From positions 105,780-169,779 of the forward strand of contig NZ_FXZD01000009.1 of NCBI RefSeq assembly GCF_900169145.1: a stretch of DNA of 64,000 nt, read 5' to 3'. This DNA comes from Brevibacterium antiquum CNRZ 918. GTDB taxonomy: Bacteria > Actinomycetota > Actinomycetes > Actinomycetales > Brevibacteriaceae. The notes beneath the pieces were generated by a model. It saw only the letters and a list, made by a program, of their open reading frames with translations. It did no database searches and had not been told where the DNA came from. The position numbers and the translations under genes were made by a program. This document shows positions 7,172-15,992 of the stretch, in pieces (positions within the stretch are counted from its first letter, which is position 1; each line of letters starts with the position of its first letter).

Positions 7172-8896
7172 ATGACGAAGTTCGATGTTGTCGAAGCATC
7201 CATCGCCTCACTGCGAGCGGCCCTCGAGGAGGGAACCATCACCTCGGTGGGGCTCGTCGAGGCCTACCAGGCTCGCATCGCCGCCTTCGACGGCCCCGAT
7301 ACGAAGACCCGGCTCAACTCCGTGATCGTGGCCAACCCGGAGGCCCTCGCCGAGGCGGCCGCATCCGACGAGCGACGTGCCCAGGGTCAGACGCTGGGCC
7401 CTCTCGACGGGATCCCGTACACCGCGAAGGACAGCTACATGGTCGCCGGCCTGTCCGTGGCCGCTGGTTCCCCCGCGTTCGCCGAGCTCATCGCCCAGAA
7501 GGATGCCTTCACAATCGAACGTCTCCGTGGTGCCGGGGCCATCTGTCTGGGCCTGACAAATATGCCACCGATGGCCAACGGGGGCATGCAGCGCGGACTC
7601 TACGGTCGAGCCGAAAGTCCCTACAACCTCGAGTGGCTGACCAGTGCATTCGCTTCGGGTTCCTCGAATGGCTCCGGGACTGCGACGACCGCAAGCTTCG
7701 CCGCCTTCGGTCTCGGCGAGGAGACCTGGTCCTCGGGGCGGGCTCCGGCCTCACACAATGCGCTCATCGCCTACACCCCGTCTCGCGGCGTCATCTCGGT
7801 GCGCGGCAACTGGCCGCTCGTGCCCACGATGGACGTCGTCGTCCCTCACACTCGGTCGATGGCTGATCTGTGCGAGGTCCTTGACGTCATCGTCGCCGAC
7901 GATACCGAGACTCGTGGTGACTTCTGGCGGGTCCAGCCCTGGGTCGAGATCCCGGCCGCTTCTGCCATTCGCCCCGACTCCTATGCCGCACTTCTGCCGA
8001 CCGATGCGACTGCGGCCCGTTCGGCGCTGGCGGGCAAACGATTGGCCATCCCGAAGATGTACATCAATGCCGATGCTGAGGCGGGCACGAACCCCGAGGG
8101 CGGCATCGGCGGGCCGACGGGACAGCGGATCGAGACTCGAGCCTCGGTGATCGCTGCGTGGGAACAGGCTCGTCGCGACCTCGAAGCCGCCGGAGCCCAG
8201 GTGGTCGAGACCGACTTCCCCGTCGTGAGCAACTACGAAGGCGATCGCCCCGGCGCACCGACGATCAAGACCCGCGGCATCGTGAGCACCGCCTTCCTCG
8301 ACCGGGAGATCAATGACCTCTCCGCGTGGGCCTGGGACGATTTCCTCGCTGCCAACGGAGATCCGAATCGGTCAACGCTGACCGGGGTGGACGGGATGAA
8401 GATCTTCCCCCACCCGGACGGCGCCCTCCCTGATCGCTTCACCGGGTTCGAGGACGACATCGCCGAATACCCGCAGCTGGCCAAGGCCCGCCCCTACACC
8501 TCGGTGGCAGAGATCCCCGAGCTCGAAGACGGCATCCGCGGCCTAGAGGTGACTCGTCGTATCGATCTCGAGGAATGGATGGACACCAACGGCTTCGACG
8601 CCGTCATCTACCCGGCGATGGCTGATGTGGGGCCGGCCGATATGGATGTCAACGAAGCCTCGGCGGACCTCGGGTGGCGCAACGGCACCTGGGTCGCCAA
8701 CGGCAACCTGGTGCCACGCCACCTCGGCATCCCCTCAGTCACGGTGCCCATGGGAACGATGACCGACACCGACATTCCGATCGGGCTGACGATTTCGGGG
8801 CGCGGCTGGGACGATGCGTTGCTCATCGAACTCGCCGCAGCGTTCGAAGCCACCGGCGACCGTCGTGAGGAGCCGCCGCGGACACCGAGGCTGTGA
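7172..8896 (+). CDS. Amidase-signature family hydrolase
   Basis: A 574-residue member of the Ser-Ser-Lys amidase family. Lys86 lies in GIPYTAKDS, the cis-serine is Ser164 in SGSSNGSG, and the nucleophile is probably Ser188 in ETWSSGRAPAS. The spacing 164-188 equals the family value of 24. The usual GGSSGGS and GSIRxPA motifs are altered to SGSSNGS and SSGRAPA. The ATG at 7172 is chosen because GGAGG lies 8 bases upstream; the frame stays open a further 936 bases upstream without a credible start. Three rightward genes follow with short gaps. The substrate is unknown; it is not recognisably GatA or allophanate hydrolase. Confidence 0.85.
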   Translation: MTKFDVVEASIASLRAALEEGTITSVGLVEAYQARIAAFDGPDTKTRLNSVIVANPEALAEAAASDERRAQGQTLGPLDGIPYTAKDSYMVAGLSVAAGSPAFAELIAQKDAFTIERLRGAGAICLGLTNMPPMANGGMQRGLYGRAESPYNLEWLTSAFASGSSNGSGTATTASFAAFGLGEETWSSGRAPASHNALIAYTPSRGVISVRGNWPLVPTMDVVVPHTRSMADLCEVLDVIVADDTETRGDFWRVQPWVEIPAASAIRPDSYAALLPTDATAARSALAGKRLAIPKMYINADAEAGTNPEGGIGGPTGQRIETRASVIAAWEQARRDLEAAGAQVVETDFPVVSNYEGDRPGAPTIKTRGIVSTAFLDREINDLSAWAWDDFLAANGDPNRSTLTGVDGMKIFPHPDGALPDRFTGFEDDIAEYPQLAKARPYTSVAEIPELEDGIRGLEVTRRIDLEEWMDTNGFDAVIYPAMADVGPADMDVNEASADLGWRNGTWVANGNLVPRHLGIPSVTVPMGTMTDTDIPIGLTISGRGWDDALLIELAAAFEATGDRREEPPRTPRL

Positions 8897-8992
8897 AGTC
8901 GAGGGTGCGAAGACGAGGATTCAACTGAAATCTTCGGGTGAACTCGCCAGATTACTGGATCGTAGCAACCAATCGGTGGAACAGTATTGGAC

Positions 8993-9766
8993 ATGACTGA
9001 TTTCACTGTTCTTGCCGAACGCGCCTTCACCCTGCTCGAAGCCCATCAACAGGATCATCCGATCGTCCTTCCGACCGTATGGGATTCCTGGTCGGCCCAT
9101 GCCATGGTCGACTCGGGGTTCAATGCACTGAGCATCGGATCCCACCCGCTTGCAAATTCTGTGGGGGCCGACGACGGTGAGGCCATGAGCCTGAGCCAAG
9201 CCCTGGCCGGAATCGCGCGCGTCTGCGGATCTGTCGACGTTCCAGTCTCCGCGGATCTGGAATCCGGCTACGATACCCCGGCGCCGGATCTCATCGCCGG
9301 ACTCCTCGAGGCCGGTGCTGTGGGGGTCAACATCGAGGACACCGTCCACAGCGAGGGACGGATGCGCAGCGCTGAGGAGCATGCCGAGTACATCGGCGAT
9401 CTGCGTCGCGCCGCGGACGCGCAACGGGTGCACGTGGTGATCAACGCCCGCACCGATGTGTTCAAGAATCCAGGTGATTTCTCCGATCCCACCGCCGAGG
9501 CGATCCATCGCCTCAATCTGTGCGCCGAGGCGGGTGCGGATTCCGTCTATCCGGTCAGGCTGCCTGACACCGACACGCTCAAGACCATACTGTCGCAGGT
9601 GAGCCTGCCACTCAATGTCACGGCTCACCCGATCAAGGGTGCCGTGCCCGACGAGCTCGATCTCTCGCAGCTGCAGGACCTTGGGGTGAAGCGTGTGACC
9701 TTCGGGCCACTGCTGCAGTCCGCAATGTATGACTACTTCGCCAAGTTCACCAGAAACTGGCACTGA
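8993..9766 (+). CDS. Isocitrate lyase/PEP mutase superfamily protein
   Basis: About 257 residues with the ICL/PEPM barrel. An early GADDGE loop is followed by a metal-binding ADLESGY (VSADLESGY), then GVNIEDT and INARTDVF. The superfamily makes or breaks C-C or P-C bonds next to a carboxylate (2-methylisocitrate lyase, phosphonopyruvate and oxaloacetate hydrolases). The lyase active-site loop KKCGH is not seen, so it is probably a hydrolase or mutase of unknown substrate. A TTG at 8987 with better-spaced GGTGGA is an alternative start. It lies 96 bp behind the amidase and may be co-transcribed. Confidence 0.82.
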   Translation: MTDFTVLAERAFTLLEAHQQDHPIVLPTVWDSWSAHAMVDSGFNALSIGSHPLANSVGADDGEAMSLSQALAGIARVCGSVDVPVSADLESGYDTPAPDLIAGLLEAGAVGVNIEDTVHSEGRMRSAEEHAEYIGDLRRAADAQRVHVVINARTDVFKNPGDFSDPTAEAIHRLNLCAEAGADSVYPVRLPDTDTLKTILSQVSLPLNVTAHPIKGAVPDELDLSQLQDLGVKRVTFGPLLQSAMYDYFAKFTRNWH

Positions 9767-9850
9767 CCACAGCACACCCCAGCGCATTGATTCAACACAA
9801 CCCCACCCGCGCTGAGCACGCCCTGCCAACCGCAATGTTGAGGAGCCGCA

Positions 9851-10612
9851 ATGCCTGAGAATCTCCGTGCAGGACAGCCTGTCTGGATCGATTACACGTG
9901 TCACGATTTCGAGTCCACGACGACGTTCTACTCTGAGATCTTCGGTTGGGAATTCGAGGATCAGGGACCAGATTTCGGCCACTACAACATGATCACGAAG
10001 GATGGAGCAGCTGTCGGCGGTGCCATGCGCGCTGTGAACATGGACGGCACACCGAATCCGATGATCCCGGCGATGTGGACGACCTACCTGCACACCGATG
10101 ACATCGCGAGCACCTACGCGGCAGCGCTCACCGCGGGAGCGGCTCCCATCGCCGAGCCGATGTCCGTCGGACCACTGGGCCAGATGGCAGTCATCACCGA
10201 TCCCACGGGTGCGAGTGTGGGCATGTGGCAGCCGGGCGAGTTCACCGGCTTCGACACTCCGCTGACGCCCGGGACTCCGGTGTGGTTCGAACTCATGACG
10301 GTGAACTATCCCGTCGCCACCGAGTTCTATCGGAATGTCTTCTCCTTCGACCTGGTGGCGATGGAGGGTTTCCCGTATTCGACGCATGGCGCCGAGGAGA
10401 ATTCTGTGGCCGGCATCTGCGACGCCAGCGAGTGGACTCAGGTGTCCTTCTGGCGTGACTACATCAACGTCGGCGATGCCGATGCCACCGCGACAAGGGT
10501 GGGCGAGCTGGGCGGCAAGGTGCTCGCCGGGCCCGAAGATTCGCCGTATGGCCGCATCGTGACGGTCACCGATCCGGAAGGGGCTACGTTCCAACTCCAG
10601 CAGGATCCGTGA
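9851..10612 (+). CDS. Two-domain VOC (glyoxalase-fold) protein
   Basis: A 253-residue protein with two tandem vicinal-oxygen-chelate domains. Each begins with a similar strand-helix pattern (PVWIDYTCHDFESTTTFYSE near 11 and PVWFELMTVNYPVATEFYRN near 144) and ends with a TDPxGA segment. It resembles the actinobacterial CFP32-type glyoxalase/bleomycin-resistance group, whose catalytic roles are mostly unproven. AGGAG lies 7 bases before the ATG. It probably closes the rightward amidase-ICL-VOC run. It ends convergent to the helicase. Confidence 0.85.
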   Translation: MPENLRAGQPVWIDYTCHDFESTTTFYSEIFGWEFEDQGPDFGHYNMITKDGAAVGGAMRAVNMDGTPNPMIPAMWTTYLHTDDIASTYAAALTAGAAPIAEPMSVGPLGQMAVITDPTGASVGMWQPGEFTGFDTPLTPGTPVWFELMTVNYPVATEFYRNVFSFDLVAMEGFPYSTHGAEENSVAGICDASEWTQVSFWRDYINVGDADATATRVGELGGKVLAGPEDSPYGRIVTVTDPEGATFQLQQDP

Positions 10613-10647
10613 GCGCTCGCGTCTGAGTTTGATTCCGTCAGCTGGCC

Positions 10648-12771
10648 TCAGCCCCGCAGCGCCAAGGCGAACGGCAGAACCGCGGTGGCACCCGCCTGCC
10701 GGAGCAGTCGTGCGCCGATGGCCATCGTCCAGCGGGAGACCACCTCATCGTCGACGAGCAGCACCGCCTTTCCGGCCACTGCCTCTTCGACCTCGGGCGG
10801 GACGACGAACGCGTCATAGAGATCCTTGACCCGGAACGCGCTGTTGACCTCCGGGCTGCCGTGCTCATGGACCTGCAGGAGTTCGCCGCCGTCGATGAGC
10901 CTGCCCGCAGATGCCAGATTGGCTGCCAGTGACCTCACCGTGGTCGGCCTTCGCGCACTCGGGACCGAGACGACGACTTCGGGGCGGATCTCCCAGTCCC
11001 ATTGGCCCAGGACCTCGAGGCACCATTTGCCGATCTGTGCCGGCACCTCCGCGTCGGCAGCGTCCGGAGCGAGGAACGATCGCAGAGCCTGCCCCTGCCC
11101 CAAGTCGCTGAGTCGTGCGATGGCCCGGCCTTCGGCAGCCAACTCTCCTGCTGGAATGCGGCCCTTGAGCGGAACTCCGATGTTGGCCATGCCGCTGGGC
11201 CAGGTGCTGCGCGGGTCGATGGGCAGACCGATACGATGCAGAGTCCCTGCCGTTGCCTGCCTGTTCTCGTCTGAGATCTCGGCAGACCACCAGACTCCGG
11301 CACAGTTATCGCAGCGCCCGCAGGGTTTGGGCTCTGGGTCGTCGAGCTGACGAATGAGGAACTCCATCCGGCACTCGCGCGTGGATTCGTAGTCGAGCAT
11401 CGCCTGCGCTTCGGCGGCGCGCACCGCGGCGACCTTATCGTAGCGCTCCTGGTCATAGACCCATCCGCGCCCGGTCGAAATATATCCACCCTTGATCTTG
11501 GTGACGGCGTCCTCGACCTCGAGAGTCTTCAGCAGCAGTTGCAGACGGGTGCGTTTGGTGCCGACAAGGGTCTCCAAGCGTGCCACGGACAGTGGCCCGT
11601 CCGCCTCGGCGAGGGCCTCAAGCACGGCGTTGGCATCAGACTGGCTGGGCATCGAGGCGGTGGCGAAGTAGTTCCAGATCTCCTGGTCTTCGGCGCCGGG
11701 CAGGAGCAGGACATCGGCGGAGTCCGTTGCACGACCGGCGCGACCAACCTGTTGATAGTAGGCGACGGCAGACGATGGGGCACCGATGTGGATGACGAAT
11801 CCGAGGTCGGGTTTGTCGAAGCCCATTCCCAACGCCGAGGTGGCCACGAGCGCCTTGAGCCGGTTGTCCTTGAGCTGCTGCTCGAGTTCGGCCCGCTCCT
11901 CGGAATCGGTGCGGCCGGTGTAAGCACGGACCTCATGCCCTTGTTCGCGCAGGATGCGTGTGATGTCCTCGGCGGCACTGACCGTAAGCGTGTAGATGAT
12001 TCCCGAGCCGGTGAAATCGCCGAGGTGGGACGTCAGCCAGGCGATTCGGCCACTCGCGTCGAGGCCCGGCAGGACCCCCAGCCTCAGGGAGTCACGGGCA
12101 AGTTCGCCGCGGACGACGGTGGTGTCTTGGCCAAGCTGTTCGGCGACGTCGGTGACGACGCGGGAATTGGCTGTGGCTGTTGTGGCCAAGACCGGGGTGT
12201 TGCCGGGAAGTTCGGACAGGATGTGTCCGATGCGTCGGTAGTCGGGGCGGAAGTCGTGGCCCCAGTCGGAGATGCAGTGCGCCTCGTCGACGACGATGAG
12301 GCCCAGGAAGGCCAGGAGCTGCGGCAGGACTTCGTCGCGGAACTGGGGGTTATTCAGCCGCTCGGGTGAAACGAGCAGAACGTCGAGGCTGCCGGCCCTG
12401 AGGTCGTCAAGGACGGAGTCCCACTCGGTGACGTTGGAGGAGTTGAGGCTGGCTGCGCGGACTCCGGCGCGTTCGGCGGCGGCGATCTGGTCGCGCATGA
12501 GAGCCAACAGCGGGGAGATGATGAGGCTGGGTCCGGTGCCCGCCGCGCGCAGCATTCTGGTCGCCACGAAGTACACCGCAGACTTGCCCCACCCGGTGCG
12601 CTGGACCACGAGGACTCGCTTCTTCTCCACGACGAGGTCGCGGATCGATTCGAGCTGACCGTCGCGGAACTGTGCCTCGGGGTTCGCGGTGAGTTCGGCC
12701 AGGATGCGCTGCGCCGCAACGGCGAATTCGTCGGCGTCGATGGTCGTTGCAGTCGGGGTGGATTCGGTCAT
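10648..12771 (-). CDS. RecQ-like helicase with C-terminal ComF/PRTase-like domain (RqlH type)
   Basis: About 707 residues. The helicase core has Walker A TGWGKS, the RecQ-type box DEAHCISDWGHDFRPDY, and motif VI QQVGRAGRA. A zinc site follows (CRMEFLIRQL then CGRCDNC). There is no HRDC domain. The last 90 residues contain VLLVDDEVVSRWTMAIGARL, the shape of a phosphoribosyltransferase PRPP loop as in ComF. This architecture matches mycobacterial RqlH, a 3'-5' DNA translocase and helicase. In the PRPP loop the usual TTGxT is replaced by SRWT, so transferase activity is doubtful. The ATG at 12771 or the GTG at 12777 may start it; neither has a clear ribosome site. Confidence 0.88.
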   Translation of the reverse strand: MTESTPTATTIDADEFAVAAQRILAELTANPEAQFRDGQLESIRDLVVEKKRVLVVQRTGWGKSAVYFVATRMLRAAGTGPSLIISPLLALMRDQIAAAERAGVRAASLNSSNVTEWDSVLDDLRAGSLDVLLVSPERLNNPQFRDEVLPQLLAFLGLIVVDEAHCISDWGHDFRPDYRRIGHILSELPGNTPVLATTATANSRVVTDVAEQLGQDTTVVRGELARDSLRLGVLPGLDASGRIAWLTSHLGDFTGSGIIYTLTVSAAEDITRILREQGHEVRAYTGRTDSEERAELEQQLKDNRLKALVATSALGMGFDKPDLGFVIHIGAPSSAVAYYQQVGRAGRATDSADVLLLPGAEDQEIWNYFATASMPSQSDANAVLEALAEADGPLSVARLETLVGTKRTRLQLLLKTLEVEDAVTKIKGGYISTGRGWVYDQERYDKVAAVRAAEAQAMLDYESTRECRMEFLIRQLDDPEPKPCGRCDNCAGVWWSAEISDENRQATAGTLHRIGLPIDPRSTWPSGMANIGVPLKGRIPAGELAAEGRAIARLSDLGQGQALRSFLAPDAADAEVPAQIGKWCLEVLGQWDWEIRPEVVVSVPSARRPTTVRSLAANLASAGRLIDGGELLQVHEHGSPEVNSAFRVKDLYDAFVVPPEVEEAVAGKAVLLVDDEVVSRWTMAIGARLLRQAGATAVLPFALALRG

Positions 12772-12777
12772 GGGCAC

Positions 12778-13007
12778 AGTCTAGATGCCCGCACTGACGC
12801 GGCAAGAGCCGTTTCGCGCAAGGCGTCTCACACGGCGCCTTGCACCCGCAGCAGTCGCGACAAAAGGAAGTTTTAGGCCGATTCCGAGGCCGAAAATCGG
12901 ACCATAGTTTCCATTAGTCACTGGTCCCGCCCGGCCCGCCCGTCGCACCCGGCGCGCCCGTCGCGCCCGTCGCGCCCGTCGCGCCCGTCGCGCCCGCTCT
13001 CGACCTG
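12778..13007. other. Intergenic region with nine-base tandem repeats
   Basis: A 230-bp gap between the helicase start and the small exporter stop. Its right part holds about five copies of GCGCCCGTC (12954-12998). The minus strand reads as an Ala-Arg-Arg run, but this has the composition of a repeat, not a gene. The centre (12880-12920) is AT-richer and could hold the helicase promoter. Confidence 0.5.
12954..12998. repeat. Nine-bp tandem repeat, five units
   Basis: Four exact copies of GCGCCCGTC plus a fifth altered unit (GCGCCCGCT) in direct succession, preceded by looser copies from about 12937. It sits just downstream of the small exporter's stop codon. Confidence 0.85.
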
Positions 13008-13487
13008 TCACCTCAGGGCGAGGTTGACTCCGAGGGTGGCGAGGACGCCGAAGAGCACGCCCCAGAGGATGATCGAGATGATCTGCCAGAAGGCCACGGC
13101 ATTGCGGTTGGCTCCGAAGCCGACCATCGCCATCGAGGTGATCTGCGATGGCAGCAGAGTCTGCCCCAACAGCGAGACGCCGGGGACGCCGAATTTGTCG
13201 AACATGCGCTTGAGTTTCTGCCGCTTCTGGGAGGACTCGTCGTCCTTGGTCCTATTCTTCGTCGCTTTGTCGCGGATTGCCCCTGCACCGTAGACGAATG
13301 CGAGCATCGAAAGCACGTTCCCGATGATGGCCATGAGGATCGCGACCACCGGATTCAGACCGATGGCGACGCCGATGACAGACCCGAAGTAGGACTCGAC
13401 GAAGGGGATCGCGGAGACGAGCATGATGCCCGCCCACTGCAGCCAGTCGGGGATTGAACCGGCGAATCCTTGGATACTTTCGATCAT
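13008..13487 (-). CDS. Putative small multidrug export protein (PF06695/COG2426 type)
   Basis: About 159 residues with four or so hydrophobic segments. The PESYFGSV-like segment FVESYFGSVIGVAIGLNP and GVPGVSLLGQTLLPSQITS match the family. Its export role was proposed by annotation and is not well proven. Between the halves lies a charged lysine-rich loop (KNRTKDDESSQKRQKLKR). The start is unclear: ATGs at 13505, 13499 and 13487 are in frame. The last has GGAA upstream and gives the most natural N-terminus. It is divergent from a TetR regulator that probably controls it. Confidence 0.75.
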   Translation of the reverse strand: MIESIQGFAGSIPDWLQWAGIMLVSAIPFVESYFGSVIGVAIGLNPVVAILMAIIGNVLSMLAFVYGAGAIRDKATKNRTKDDESSQKRQKLKRMFDKFGVPGVSLLGQTLLPSQITSMAMVGFGANRNAVAFWQIISIILWGVLFGVLATLGVNLALR

Positions 13488-13578
13488 GCGAGGTTCCATT
13501 CTCATCGGGTGAAGTCTCGGTCGAGGCGCTCACCTGCTCAGCACACCCGACACTCTTAGCACATCGCACCAGCACAGC

Positions 13579-13597
13579 GTACTAGCACGTTGTACTA
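13579..13597. promoter_or_regulatory. Possible TetR operator/promoter
   Basis: GTACTA occurs twice, 13 bp apart, in the divergent gap between the small exporter and the TetR gene, with TATACA (a -10-like hexamer) directly after. Its position suggests control of both genes; binding is inferred. Confidence 0.35.
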
Positions 13598-13657
13598 TAC
13601 AGTGAATGGCAACGATGCGCGACACCGAAACAACGCATGGAACCGAGAGGACCACGA

Positions 13658-14257
13658 ATGTCCAGACGCGATGACATCATTTCGGCGGCGATCCGGCTGG
13701 CAGAGCAGTCGGCTCCCGGCCAGGCCAACCTCAGCGTGCGAGAGGTCGCCAAGGAAGCCGGAATCGGAGCCTCAACACTGCGCCACTACTTCCCCACCCA
13801 GTCCGATCTGCACGAAGCGATCGCTCGCGATTCAATGGACACCGCAGTTCAGGACTTCTCGATCACAGATCCCAGCCTCGATCCGGCCGATCGTCTCTTT
13901 GAGTGCTGCGCGCAGTTCCTTCCCACACACGAACACCGCGATATGCAGCTCGAGCTGTGGCTCACGATGCACATCAGCGCCCTTGGGCCCGAACGCCGTG
14001 CGGTGACCCGACGGCTCCTCGAATACGGCCACAACTTCACCTATGAGTGCCTGCATCGGTGGCTCGGGATCCTGGCCGAGGAAGGTCATATCGACCCCGC
14101 CGAGGTGGCTTCCACATCCACTGCGCTGTTCACCATGCTCGATGGGCTGGCCCTGCACTCGATCGTGACCCCGGAGCGCGTGACCGTCGATGCCGCGCTC
14201 GATCAGCTCAGGTGGCTGATCGCGAAGGTACTCGAACCAGCACCCGATCCGAAATGA
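13658..14257 (+). CDS. TetR-family transcriptional regulator
   Basis: A 199-residue regulator. The N-terminal helix-turn-helix (about 4-50) reads SVREVAKEAGIGASTLRHYF. The C-terminal ligand domain (about 60-190) shows the TetR_C pattern with QLELWLTMH and FTMLDGLALH. The ATG at 13658 follows GAGAGGA; an ATG 21 bases upstream is less likely. It is divergent from the small export protein and is inferred to repress it. The ligand is unknown. The gene ends 24 bp from the convergent lysG. Confidence 0.85.
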   Translation: MSRRDDIISAAIRLAEQSAPGQANLSVREVAKEAGIGASTLRHYFPTQSDLHEAIARDSMDTAVQDFSITDPSLDPADRLFECCAQFLPTHEHRDMQLELWLTMHISALGPERRAVTRRLLEYGHNFTYECLHRWLGILAEEGHIDPAEVASTSTALFTMLDGLALHSIVTPERVTVDAALDQLRWLIAKVLEPAPDPK

Positions 14258-14281
14258 TCGGCGCGCTGATCCAGCCGACCA

Positions 14282-15217
14282 TCACCGCATCTGCACGGCC
14301 GACCGATGGAGCGCCTCGGTGAGACGGCCGAGTTTCTCCGAAGCGAGATTCCAATGGTGCCAATAGAGCGTGACGTCGATGTTCGGCTCGGACGAGAGCG
14401 GCACGAGGTCCCTGCTGAGATCTCCCAGCTGCATGATCGGGATCAGCCCCCACCCGACCCCCGCCTCGACTGCGGCCGCAAATTCCCAGGAGCTGGGCAC
14501 CACCGACATCGGCGGGATCGTCGTCACTCCGGCGCGCCTGAGGTAGGTGAACTGGAGGTCATCGTCCTTGCCGAAGTTCACCATTGGCAGGGACCCGAGG
14601 TCCACCTCGGCGAATGATCCACCGCCAACGTCGGCACCGTGCTTCGTGAGCAGACCCTTCGTCGCGACGGCGACGTAGCGCATCGAACCGAGCTTCTGCA
14701 CCTGGGTGCCGTAGCCGCCTGCCTCCGCCGAGGTGATGGTGCCCAGCACCTCCCCCGAGGTCAGCAGCGGCAGGGCTTTGTCTTGGTCGGCGACCTCGAT
14801 GCGGATGACGATATCGTCCCAGCCGGCTACCTCGGCGAAGATCGGGCGGAACCATGTCGAGAGCGAATCGGCGTTGACACCGATGCGCAGCACCGTCGGC
14901 ACCCGCCTTCTCTGATCAGGCCCTTCACCGTTGTCCTTGCCGATGCCGTCGGGCGCGTCGATGTCGATGCCGTGCAGTCGATCCATGGTTTCGGACTCGA
15001 GGAGCTCGACCTCCCGCGCATATTTCAGCACCGCCTCCCCCGCCTCGGTGACGGTGATCGGGTTCGTACGGCGAATGAGCACCTGCCCGATGCGGGATTC
15101 GAGGGTGCGGATGCGTTGGCTCGTCGCCGATGGCGTGACACCCAGGACGAAGGCTCCGCCTTCCACCGTGCCCTCGTCGACAACAGCAGCCAAGGCTTTG
15201 ACATGATCGATGTTCAT
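14282..15217 (-). CDS. lysG: LysR-family regulator LysG (ArgP-like)
   Basis: A 311-residue LysR-type regulator. The N-terminal HTH reads ALAAVVDEGTVEGGAFVLG then TPSATSQRIRTLE, the form typical of LysG/ArgP. The effector-binding domain follows. In Corynebacterium glutamicum LysG activates lysE when lysine or arginine accumulates. Here the divergent neighbour is a LysE exporter with a 69-bp gap, the same arrangement. The ATG at 15217 is chosen as it gives the conserved N-terminus (MNIDHVKAL). A glycine/aspartate-rich insertion near residues 95-110 looks like a flexible linker. Confidence 0.9.
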   Translation of the reverse strand: MNIDHVKALAAVVDEGTVEGGAFVLGVTPSATSQRIRTLESRIGQVLIRRTNPITVTEAGEAVLKYAREVELLESETMDRLHGIDIDAPDGIGKDNGEGPDQRRRVPTVLRIGVNADSLSTWFRPIFAEVAGWDDIVIRIEVADQDKALPLLTSGEVLGTITSAEAGGYGTQVQKLGSMRYVAVATKGLLTKHGADVGGGSFAEVDLGSLPMVNFGKDDDLQFTYLRRAGVTTIPPMSVVPSSWEFAAAVEAGVGWGLIPIMQLGDLSRDLVPLSSEPNIDVTLYWHHWNLASEKLGRLTEALHRSAVQMR

Positions 15218-15286
15218 TAAGCCATTGTGCATCACATGAAGATTCTGTTGTTTTTCTTATCTGCTTTCGCGTCATAGTCTTTTCGG

Positions 15287-15886
15287 GTGCTCACTCATCT
15301 CATCAGCGGAACCCTTGCCGGTTGGTCGCTCATCATCGCCGTCGGCCCGCAGAATGCCCTCGTCCTGCGCCAGGGGATTCGACGCGAGCACCTCGGCGTA
15401 GTGCTCACGATCTGCATCCTCGCCGACATTCTGCTCATCGGATCGGGCACTGTAGGCATCGGTGCCATCGTCCTGCTTGCACCGTGGGCCCTGGAGATCC
15501 TGCGGTGGCTGGGGGTGGCCTATCTGCTCTGGTACGCGTGGGGCAGCCTGCGCTCGGCACGCGAAGCATCGGGGCTCGAAGCGGACACGCATCAGCGCAG
15601 CCTGAAATCCATCATCGCAACGACTCTGGCGCTGACCTTCCTCAACCCCGGGGTCTACCTCGACACCGTCGTCATGCTCGGCAACCTGGCGAATCAGCAG
15701 GGGCCCGGCGGAGCATTGCCGTTCACGATCGGGGCGATGTTCGGGTCTCTCACGTGGTTCCTCGGCATCGGCTACGGTGCCCGCGGCCTCTCGGGCTACC
15801 TTGCCAGGCCGCGCGTGTGGCAGGTTCTCGACGTGATCATCGCGCTCGTGCTGGTGATCCTGGCGGCCCGGCTCGCGTTCGGGTAG
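15287..15886 (+). CDS. lysE: LysE-family basic amino acid exporter
   Basis: A 199-residue membrane protein with about six hydrophobic segments. The family hallmark GPQNALVLRQG is at 20-30, and FLNPGVYLDTVVM in the middle matches LysE/ArgO. It exports lysine and arginine, preventing overload from peptide uptake. The start is GTG at 15287; the ribosome site is weak. lysG lies divergent and the short AT-rich gap (15218-15286) should hold its binding site. A peptide uptake system is present at the right end of this window, a physiologically sensible pairing. Confidence 0.92.
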   Translation: MLTHLISGTLAGWSLIIAVGPQNALVLRQGIRREHLGVVLTICILADILLIGSGTVGIGAIVLLAPWALEILRWLGVAYLLWYAWGSLRSAREASGLEADTHQRSLKSIIATTLALTFLNPGVYLDTVVMLGNLANQQGPGGALPFTIGAMFGSLTWFLGIGYGARGLSGYLARPRVWQVLDVIIALVLVILAARLAFG

Positions 15887-15992
15887 CGGCTATATCGAGC
15901 CGGGATCATCGGCGCGTCAGCCATCTTCGCCAGTTGCCGCACAGTCGTTGCCCCTCATTGTCGTGTCCGTGCCGGCGACTACATTCGGACAC

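Noticed and set aside
12781..13011. Ala-Arg-Arg-rich small protein on the minus strand
   Set aside because: It is the translation of the 9-bp tandem repeat; there is no ribosome site and no resemblance to a real basic protein.
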